NCBI GenBank assembly: GCA_963995505.1
Contig: OZ023199.1
Span: 5,265,906 to 5,329,905 of the forward strand
Length of the DNA: 64,000 bases
Source of the DNA: Hypericum androsaemum
Taxonomy: Eukaryota > Streptophyta > Magnoliopsida > Malpighiales > Hypericaceae
Direction of reading: 5' to 3'
The translations under genes and the position numbers were made by a program. The notes under the pieces were generated by a model that saw nothing but the letters and a program-made list of their open reading frames with translations, ran no database searches and had not been told where the DNA came from. This document shows positions 9,637 to 19,200 of the stretch, in pieces (positions within the stretch are counted from its first letter, which is position 1; each line of letters opens with the position of its first letter).

Positions 9637-12611
9637 ATGGCGTCGAGGAGGAAGCAGCCCGAAAGCATCGCGTTGCTCTCCGTGTACAACGACGAGGAGG
9701 AAGAGGAAGACGAGGAGATGGAAGGCTCACAACGACCGCCCGAGGGGGAGGAGAGCGAGCCGACCAACAACCGAATGGAGTTGGACTCCGCCAACGACCC
9801 GGGTTCTACTTTGCAGGACGGTTTGGGGGCCGCGACGAGGAGAGCGGGGAGAGGTAGGGTTGGTGTTGTGGACTACGGGCACGATGATGAAGTGGCAATG
9901 TCCCCGGAGGTACCTTGAAAAGTAGTTCCTTTACGTTAGATTTTTTTGGGAGAATTGTTGGTTGGTTTGGCGATTGAGGTGGTTTCTTCTGTTTTGTGTG
10001 GTTGCAGGCGGCGGGATTTGCGGAGGATCGTGACACGGATAATGGTAAGTGTTTGTGGTTTTTAACGCATTGTTAATCGGGAGCATTGGCGTGCTCGATT
10101 TTCGTGTTTAGTTTAGTGGTCATTCGAAGGGTGTTCTATTTAGATCGTGTTTAGCTTCTGGTACATGTGATAGATGATATGTGATGTAATTGGGCAGTGC
10201 TGATTGCTGGATGGAGACATGAGATGGTTCTGATCTTTTTTGTTTTTATACTGATCGGTGTTGCTGCGTCTTTGTGATCCAGCTGATGCTTCCCAATATA
10301 GGACATCCAGGGGTGTTGTACGGGTTTTATCGCCCGGAGTAGCTACTCCCCAGTTGTCGGAGCTTTCGGAACTTCCACAAGCTGATGTTGATCTATTGGA
10401 TGGCTTCCTCCCTCCAACGCCGAAAGAAAAGTGCCCAAAACAGCTGCAGGTTCCTTTTTATCACGTGATCCACTTATCATGTTGCTGGGATGCTCCATGT
10501 TGGTTTTTTTTCCAAGTTCCTTATACTGTTTCTCTGTTTACATATTGGGGAATCAAGTTAAAATGACTCCTGTGCATAAAAAAGTTTAAATGGTTACCCT
10601 TTCAAGTTCGGCTTGATGCTTACTGGTCAGGGATTTGCCCCACCTAGTACTTTTTTTTTTGGTGAATTGCCCCGCCTAGTACATTAGCATATTGGCAGTT
10701 TGGCACATTACTAATTTCAACTGTCCTGATGTAGGATTGCTTTACGATTGAGCAGGACTAACTTAGATTCTTTATGGCGAGTTTGTGGGGAGCCCTGTGC
10801 AGTACCAGTCTTGTGGAAAACTTGTCCTAAGACTTGATGTATTTTCATTAGGATTTACCTACTTCTCATAAGTTTTCGAGTCCTTTATTTTTGAATTAGT
10901 GAGATTGACTGCCTCACCCTTTGTCCTGTTCTGTTCCTTGTAGAAAAGGATAGAGAGGCTTCTTGATCTAAAGGTCGGTAGAAATGCAGAGCTCCGCAAC
11001 AGTAAGGATTTTCGGAATCCCGACTTCTGCTTCATGAATATCAAGATATCGATCAGATTGGTTTTTGCTTCAGTATCCCTCATGGATATGAAAAAAGCGA
11101 CTACTTTGATGAAATAGGTAAGTAATGTTTCCTACTATGTTTCTCTTTTTGTCAATTGCTTTTTAATTTTAATTTCAAGTTAATAGGACTTGCATTTGTT
11201 TGTTAAACTTTGGAATCCTGCCACCCTAAATGCTGGCTGAGGTTTAAGTTTCCAGGTTACTTTTTAGCGTGTCAGAAATGATACTTGCTTCGCAGACCAT
11301 GTATATTTGCAATTTTCTGACTGGGCTTCATTTTACCTTCAATCTCTTGTTTAGCCAAGTCTAATTTGATATAATTAAAAGGACCTACATGATTATGTTA
11401 ATGATAGCATGGCTTCTTTCTGTTGCTAGTATTGGCTCTATGATATATTTTTATATTTCTGATAAAATTGTTCAAGTAAAATGGCACCCCCACGTTTTTT
11501 TCTGGTTGCAAGACATATTGCATACACTTCAATACAAAATTAGGGTCAATAGAAGTCTCCAAAACGCCAAATGCAAATAAAGAAAATAAAAAAATGAAAC
11601 TGAGGGAGAGGTCAACCTCTTCTATATATAAAACATGCCCTAACTGTTTAAGCCTACATTAGTTTATGCATTTTGGCTAATGTAGCTATAATTTACAATC
11701 ATTTCCAATATTAATGGACGTTGCTGTGTTTTGTGAAACAGAGCTTGATATGAGACGTGAAAGAGAGCGGAGAGAGCAGAAATTGAAGAAGAGTCCAAAG
11801 GTTGATTTTGTTTCCAGAGGAACGCAACCTGGATTAGTTGTGCCCCACCCAAAGTTTAATGTGCCTGTTCCAGGTTTGTAATCCTTTTTTTCCCTTTGAA
11901 AGGACCTTCTGAGTACTTGGTCGATGATGTTGGTTTAATTTAATATCGTCCCTTCATAATGAAATGTTTAAGCTACAATGGAATGCATGGATGAGGTTGG
12001 TTCCCTGTTTTCTTAGGTGTGCCTGCTAGTCAGTCTGCTCGGGATGGAAGACAGAGCAAGAAGTCAAAATGGGATACTATCAAGGTTATAAACTTTGAAC
12101 AATGCCTGATGTGATACTGCTTTTCAGGACTACCCTGCTGATTGTTCCTTTTGAATTTCAGGTGGAACCTGATGGTAGAAACTCTGTACCAAGTGGTAGA
12201 AACTCTGCTAATTTTGGTGCTGGATACACGGCATATGTGTAAGTTTTTGCCAATTGTATTATACGTGAAGGCAGTATACGCCGCTCGTCTCTTATTTGAG
12301 GATACACTTCATCGTTCCTTGAGATTGATCTTGTTTGTGGCCTTTTGGTCGTTTTCTTAGAGCAGCATTCACGACCGCAAGCTGTTAGCTATTTGGTTGC
12401 ATACCGCTATTTAACCCTTCTTGTTTGGAATGGCAGGCAGCAGAAAAGGAGAGAAGCAGAAGAAAAAAGATCCATTGACTGGAAGGCGGAAAGAAGGCAA
12501 CGAGCCACACTTCACGCACCGTTGCGGCTGCAGTACAATATGTACAAGGTGACCAGGCTGAGATGCATCAAGGAATGGTACTGGTTCGAACATTTTAATC
12601 AAAGATTGTAG
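9637..12611 (+). pseudogene. SAP30BP: SAP30BP/HCNGP-like gene, copy 2 (single frameshift)
   Basis: Eight exons by splice consensus: 9637-9909, 10008-10044, 10283-10449, 10944-11117, 11742-11873, 12017-12084, 12162-12238 and 12437-12611. The family is a nuclear protein linked to SAP30/HDAC transcription control and to splicing. The acidic N-terminus, PPTPKEKCPKQLQ in exon 3, the HCNGP core in exon 4 (AELRNSKDFRNPDF, then HEYQDIDQIG and HGYEKSDYFDEI) and REAEEKRSIDWKAERR in exon 8 are all recognisable. In exon 4 the reading frame slips by one base between NPDF and LLHEYQ (about 11025). Read through, it hits TAG at 11115-11117, the last codon of the exon. The core also lacks a few residues normally present (after AGR and in the SKDVFDPHGY segment). 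Either the gene is recently dead, or the missing C is an assembly error, in which case a near-complete protein would result. Confidence 0.75.
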
Positions 12612-13263
12612 CTTCAGCCTGGAATTCTAATGCAACATAGAATGCTTCATTTCAGATTGCAACATAGTGGCTGTGACGAGGCGCAGCTGCCAAAAGCTTA
12701 CTCCGTCGTCTCGGGTAGGAGCAATATCTTAAAACCCGGGGTTGGACTGCCGGTTCGATCCTGTACAGGCTGTCCCCCTGGGTCGGTCGAATAAGAAAAG
12801 CCAGAAATTTTTCGAACTGCCTGGTTTAACCGAAAAGTTCCGGTTCAATCAGTAGTTACTAAAAACTAATTCCGAAACGCTGTCCAATAAGACACAAAAC
12901 GCAGGAAATAAGAACCTAAACCGACGAAGAAGTCAAGAACGGAAGAATCCCACGACTATGGATAGCGTGCCCTGACTCGCCTACGAGTGAAGTCCAACTT
13001 ACTTACTAACCTAAACGCTTGTCACTTTGTGTTATATTTTTTAGTGTTTTTGATTAGTCGTTTTAGAGGATCCTGCGAAGATGAGAGAACTAGATGAGCA
13101 GGATACAAGGCTTGACATCGGTTTCGCAATGAGAATGAAACATCAAACATGGGCCACAATTGGGAATCCTGCAAAAGATCCATAGGGTAGATTACAATTT
13201 TACACATTATTGACAAGTCTGAATCGCCTTTGTGGTTACAGCCGAGGCTCGAGCCGAATGTAC

Positions 13264-14056
13264 ACGTGATGTTTACACCATAGTTTTAAAAAATGTGGTA
13301 CAATCGGTAGTCCGACAAATTGTCCAGTGGAGTGGGGTAAAACGGGAAGCGGTCAAACCACCCTAATTTTGGTCTGACCGGATGTTTTTGCATTCTGACT
13401 GATCGGTGGATGATGGTTCCACCGGAACTTGTGAAAAGTATCCCTAAAATTTCCCAATGTTACCTAACCCTATAGTTTTTTTCCCAAATTAACAAAATCA
13501 GTGCTGCCTCCAACCCAAATTGTTGACCCTCTTCACCTCCCACCCCTTGAATCGACCAACCGACAACCATCTCCTGTGTCCCGCCGCAGAGATGGTCTGC
13601 ACCCAGAAAGATTATGCGAGGGTGAGGTTGCTTTTTTTAAGAAAGGTTAAAATAGATAAGTAGAACTGTAAAAGAGTGATGGTTGAGTTGTTTATGGAAA
13701 GAGGGGTGAGAACAAGGTGTGCGTCACCACGTGTTTTGTGAAAGTGGGGAGTTTTTTTTTTGGTGAAATTGGTGGTTAGTTAACACCCTTGCATTAGATA
13801 AAACAAGAAATTACAGAAGGGAAAGGCCATTAAGGCTATTCCTTAAGAGGGCAACACACTTGTCCGAAGGCTCCTTAACTCTATGGAGACCTCGCAGGAA
13901 TTCAAAGCAAAATTAGCTAGGAAAGTGGGGAGTGAGGTGGTGTGTTTTGACACAGATGCTCACATAAATAATATATTTAAAAGGTCTGGTCGGACTGGCA
14001 ATCTGATCGATCGGACTAGATGACTGACCAAAATTCGTATTTTAGAACTATGGTTT
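13264..14056. mobile_element. Inverted-repeat element inserted in the right copy
   Basis: The left end CACCATAGTTTTAAAAAATG and right end ...GTATTTTAGAACTATGG are imperfect inverted repeats. The interior is rich in GGTCGGAC/GGTCTGACC words, as in plant hAT-like miniature elements whose ends read CATRGTTTTAAAA. The left segmental copy lacks this sequence at the equivalent place (about 3170), which confirms an insertion or replacement after duplication. A short extra stretch (about 13212-13263) to its left is also absent from copy 1. The target duplication is unclear. Confidence 0.6.
13753..13920 (-). mobile_element. Short retro-insert nested in the 13.3-14.1 kb element
   Basis: A 168-bp insert begins with a T-tract (poly-A on the minus strand). 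It is flanked by an exact 13-bp direct repeat, GAAAGTGGGGAGT, at 13740-13752 and 13921-13933. A poly-A tail plus a 13-bp target duplication indicate target-primed reverse transcription, so this is a 5'-truncated LINE or a SINE. No coding sequence remains. Confidence 0.8.
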
Positions 14057-14460
14057 AGAATCTCGGGACTCTAAACGGTATTGGACTTTGTTCTTCTTCC
14101 AAACAAAATTTTGTCATTTATGTAAGGGGGAGAATTTACCCACCGACTCCTAGAAAACGAGTTAGAATATGTTGTCATCCTATCTACCAAGCGTTGACAG
14201 AGAATTTTTTTTATCCGAGAGAAAAATGGAAAACTTTATTTTTAAAGGTGGAAAATTAGGTAGACATGTTTCGAGAAAAACTAAAAGTTAAATCCAAAAT
14301 TTTGGTAAATATATTCAAGTGCATTATCACTTGGATAAATTCAAAGTTAGCATCGAGAGAGGGACTACGCTAGAGCAATTAGATTAAGCAGTTTGAAATT
14401 GTTCAAACTTAATTATATATTTTAAACCGGAAGCACCTTTAAAAGTTAATTGTTTTTAGG

Positions 14461-15606
14461 ATCCTTAATCACCCTCCTTCTAGGGTTCTTAACTTTTGAA
14501 AAATGATTGTCCCGTCCATCAGTTTTGATGATAATCGGCTCTCGGATCCCTAGAATCAAAATATTATTTTTTCTCCGATGAACCCCCACTTCAAATGACT
14601 AAAATGTCATCCCACTAAAAAACAAAAAAATTCTTCTTCAACATCCTAATTAAAATCAAGAACATCTAATTAACTAAATAATTAATAACATCCAATTAAA
14701 CACCTAACAACATCCAATTAAACACCAAGAACCCTAATTTCCATCCTCGACGAACAACACCAAGAACCTCTCCCTGCAACAGCGACGGAGGCCGCCGGAA
14801 GGGAATGTGTGAATAGGGACTAGGGAGAAGAGCGCCTCAAGATCCTCGCCGTTATCCCCTACAGCCTCGGCCTCCTCTCCCACGACAACACCGACGGCCG
14901 GAGTTCACCAGACCTTCCCTCTCAACCTACGATTGGGATGCAACATCTACGCCAGATCGTGTATCCAACTTCTTGGAGGTTTTTTCGATGGTGGATTTGA
15001 CCCTCCATCAACTCAGAAGTCTTGAGAGCGGTTTACGGGCTTCCTCTCCGGTGCGATGTCGTCCCTAATTCCCAGTCCGACAAGAGAAGAGCAAACCCTA
15101 ATTCGCCCCCTTTTCAATCCCATACCATCAAGTTCCCTTCACCCACCTAACGATGGAGCTGGAAGAAGACAAAGAAGACGGATGAGCAAACCCTAGGACT
15201 GTTGTGTTCGAGCTCTTCAAAAATTATAAGCTAATTCAAATCCTTCTTTACGAAGAATCAAATAGCCAATTAGATTGGAGCAAACGAGGGGACGACAAAA
15301 TGGGAGAGGCGGACATTGGATTCTTTCGTTGTAGGACTTTCTTAATTTTTCCTTGTAGGATATTGGATTCATTCTTTGTTTAATTTTTTTTTCGGGTTAA
15401 AAATTAGTTTTGATTTTTTTAATTAATTTTTTTTGTGTTTTAGTGGGAGAGTATTTTGGTCATTTCAAGTAGAGTTTTACCGGAGAGAAAAAAATATTCT
15501 GACTCCAAAGACTTGAGAGTCTATTATCATCAAAATTTAGGGACGGGATAATTATTTTTCAAAAGTCAGGGAGGGTGACCAAAGATCAGAGACTTGAGAA
15601 TAATTT
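14461..15606. mobile_element. Mutator-like element with ~170-bp TIRs and GC-rich interior
   Basis: The left part (from about 14461) and the reverse complement of the right part (to about 15606) share long terminal repeats: CACCCTCC, ACTTTTGAAAAATNATT, TCCCGTCC, TTTTGATGATAAT and a CTTCAAATGACTAAAAT-like block. Copy 1 has the uninterrupted target around 3535. The flanks here repeat TTTTTA exactly, or nine bases with two mismatches, which fits a Mutator-type 9-bp duplication. Between the repeats, about 14740-15210 is GC-rich with words like those of plant exons (CTCGGCCTCCTCTCC), unlike the TIRs. This suggests captured host sequence (Pack-MULE style). No ORF of recognisable family was seen. Confidence 0.65.
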
Positions 15607-15924
15607 GCCCTAATTTTTATTATTCAATGAATATTGAGATTAATCATTTTATTAATTTTTGGATTATCATATATTTTTTATTAATCAATTGTTCAAACTT
15701 AAATATAGATTTTTATTTTTTTCCTTTAAAATACAAGGTGTTTACTGAATAAATTTTTTTGGGGTGGAATTTATTGAATAATTGGAGGCGACTATTTCTG
15801 TTTTATTCCAAAATAGTGAAATACTACCCTAAAAAGAAAAAAGCAGTTTCTGCCGTATTTTTCCTCCCGAGAAAAGAGAAGAAAAACACACCACTGCAAA
15901 ATTTTGAACTTGAATTTTTTTGCT

Positions 15925-16183
15925 AAATTATCTCTGATCTTTGTAGTTTGATAAATTTACCAGTAGGGTTCCTAATTTTTTGAAACCCATATTTTGGTCC
16001 TCTAAATTTGACAAAATAGAACTCTCAGGTTCTTGATTACAGCACCGAAAAATAATTCTGGTATATTTTGGTACTGGAACCAAAGACTTGAGAGTTCTAT
16101 TTTACGAAATTTGAAAAACGAAAAGAGAGATTTCGAAAAAGTAAAGATCCTACCGATAAATTCATGACTCAGGACAATTTGCC
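15925..16183. mobile_element. Miniature inverted-repeat element just upstream of DEG10
   Basis: The left end (GCTAAATTATCTCTGATCTT) and the reverse complement of the right end (GGCAAATTGTCCTGAGTCAT) match. The inner parts pair over roughly 100 bases, including AAAATAGAACTCTCA on both sides. Several words (TCTGATCTTTG, CAAAGACTTGAGAGT) are shared with the Mutator-like element at 14.5-15.6 kb, so the two probably belong to one family. The right end lies about 100 bases before the DEG10 ATG. T-tracts on both sides hide any target duplication. Confidence 0.65.
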
Positions 16184-16281
16184 TTTTTTTTACTGCGCGG
16201 AATCTTTTCTACTTGAAGCCGTGGGACTGAACCTCTTGACCTGGTGGCCTCCGCCGCAGGGCTTCTCCAGCAGCAGTAAAA

Positions 16282-19200
16282 ATGCTGGGGGGCTCATCTG
16301 TCCGCACCGCGCGGAAGCTCTGCTCCTCCTCCATGCCCTTTACCCGCCGCGCTTGCTCTCCGGCGGGGCCCGCCCTTCACCGCCTCCGCGCTAGCCGTCT
16401 TCTTCCGCGACCCGCCTTTATCGCTTTCGCATCGACGCAGACCCCGCAGAAGAAGACAACGCCGGCGACCACGTCAGCAGTAGCGGCGGCGACGGCGGTA
16501 GCCTCTCCGGCGCAGAGGAGGAGCGTCGATGAGACCTACTCGGCTATAGAGCTGGCGTTAGACTCCGTTGTTAAGATATTCGCGGTTACGAGTAGCCCTA
16601 ATTATTTCCTTCCCTGGCAGAACAAGTCCCAGCGCGAGTCCATGGGTTCGGGTATCCTTTCTCGGACCTTTGATTTTCAAATTTTAGGGTTTGATTGGCT
16701 TGGGTAGCTTATTTATCGCTGTTTTTTTAGAATCCTTGTGCGGTGGACTTGTTTATCAGTGCGGAAAATGCACCAAACCATTATTTTAAGGTTTTGGAGT
16801 AGGATAAGAGATTCTGACATGGTATCATCGGGTTGATCCCGTGGCCATTGTTGTACACGCACGATTCTCATTTCATCGCAAGTTGGTAAAGTCAAAGCCC
16901 GTGCAAACTTCTGTTTGCTGGATCTCGTTTGACTTGTTTATAATTTTGGAGAATCCAGCAACTCATTGCCTTTAAGGTTTTGTTTAGGATATGGATAATC
17001 TAACATTTTTCTGCTAGTTTGCCTGATTTATATCTGTTTACTATTTTTTACGTGCTCATTAACATTCCAAGTAAAGTGGACGAACCTTTTATAAATCGCC
17101 TCTGACATTTTCTCCAAGTCCTTTGCTTTTTCTAGCTAGAATCCCCCCCTTCCTGTGTGTTTTGTTTCGCAGTTATAATAAGGCACAAATTCGTTCCGGT
17201 CTTGTATCTTCGTGTGCAAATTATAGGAACATGTTGGAGCAAAATATTGATTTTGGAATCTTGTGCAGGATTTGCTATTTATGGAAGAAGAATCCTTACA
17301 AATGCCCATGTTGTTGCGAATCATACATTTGTACTTGTAAGGAAACATGGATCACCGACTAAATTTAGGGCAAACATCCAGGCGATTGGTCACGAATGTG
17401 ATTTAGCTATTCTAACTGTAGAAAGTGAAGAGTTTTGGGATGGGATGCATTCTTTGGAGCTCGGAGATGTTCCGTTCCTACAGGAAGCTGTTGCCGTTGT
17501 TGGTTATCCTCAAGGTATGTAATTGTTTCAGGTAGTTTTTTTTTGCCTTTGTGGTGCATAACCATGCTAAATTTGTTTGAGGGGATGACCATGGTAAATT
17601 AAATGGCCCAGTGCATAAGACTGCTGTATCGAATGCTCCTATACATTTCAAGCTCATTAATGAGGGGAGATGCCTAGCAAAATGGACTGAAAAGTCAAAG
17701 TAAACATAGTATAAAGTAAACATAGTATGAAGCAAACCTCATGACGTAGCTCATATTTGTAGATGAGAATCATCGTACTTGGTAGAATGTCCACTCAGGA
17801 AACAGCTCTGTAATTTCAGTACGAGAACATTTCCTTGAGAGATAAAGTTGCAAGCTGCTGATTGCAATTACATTAGTTTGGTTATCCCATTAAAAGTATA
17901 TTCAGTAGGATGCTGAACACTCTTCTAATCTCCCAAGAACAGAGTGGGAGGATTTGGGGTTTTGTATCAGTACAAGTTTGTCTACAAATGGAGATAAGTG
18001 TCTGGATATCAACATGTAACTACCTGTAAAATTCAGGTCAGCCTCTACTCTCGTTAGGAATTGGACTTGAAGGCCAACTTTTAATATTAGAAACCATCTA
18101 GTCAAACATTTCTTTGGCCAGTGTCAGTCCTCCAGATATCCCCCTATTTTACTTCCTTGATATAGTCCAAGAACCATATTCGACATTAATTTGGTGTATC
18201 CTCTTGGTGCTTTGTTGATGTATTATTTTCTCTTTTAACGAAGAGAAGGAATCTCAATGAACTTGGGATCACCACCAAGAGCATGTCACCAAAAAGCTTG
18301 TAATGCTTCTAGAAAATCTGTAGATCTACTTTATTGGGTATTTCCTAGGATCACCTTCGTGGATTCTGATTAGTGACATTACTCGAGATACCTTATTTTA
18401 TGAGGCTGGTAAACAGATGATTAGTTTTAGTTTTTCTTTTTGGGTTGATGGTATGGCTGAGATACTTAAAAGAAAAGGGCAAAGGATACCATTGATTCTC
18501 AACTTACTGTCCTTTTTTCTCGCCCTTTAAGAACTGACGTGCCCTTTTGCATTTGTGTATTTGCAGAGTGCTGCAAATTATTTCTGTGATTACTTATGCA
18601 CAAATGAACCTCGAATCTTTTGGTTCATTCTTGATTTCAGGTGGAGACAACATATCTGTAACTAAAGGTGTTGTCTCAAGGGTTGAACCCACACAATACG
18701 TACATGGCGCAACACAGCTAATGGCAATACAGATCGATGCAGCCATAAATCCAGGAAACAGTGGTGGCCCTGCAATAATGGGCAACAAAGTGGCTGGGGT
18801 AGCTTTTCAGAATCTTTCAAATGCAGAGAATATAGGGTGAGTTGTGGCTGTACCTCCTAGAATGTTGCCGTCGGTCTGCTTGATTAAGTGTTTCTCTCAG
18901 GGAGCATATTGTTTGTGTGCTTGATTGATTTCCGTGGTTTGTCATTTTAAAAGGGTTCTTTATTCCTCATACTGATGTTGAATGTGAGAGCTAAATTGTG
19001 TGAAATTGTTTCTAAAAAAGATTAGTCCTTGTTTACTGGTTATGATTGCCAGTTCAATTTCCTTACTCGTGTATTGTATGTTCCAAAAATAATGCTCTTT
19101 GCAGTTTGCACCAGTTAGCATCTTATTTTAGGCAGCAGGAGTAACCTCCTTTGGATTTACATAGATAATCGCCAGTAAGAAGGACTAGTAAGCAATATAA

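Larger units (their letters stand above)
9503..15706 (+). repeat. Segmental duplication, right copy
   Basis: Direct, colinear duplicate of 645-3632, about 8.9 kb downstream. It is longer than the left copy because it keeps exons 2-4 and because insertions lie at about 13.2-14.06 kb and 14.46-15.61 kb. The left copy shows the pre-insertion sequence for the 14.46-15.61 kb insertion and an uninserted counterpart for the other. Confidence 0.85.

Noticed and set aside
9413..9925. 170-codon plus-strand ORF overlapping SAP30BP-like exon 1
   Set aside because: It is out of frame with the conserved exon (start 9637) and begins in the promoter; composition is low-complexity. It is a shadow frame.
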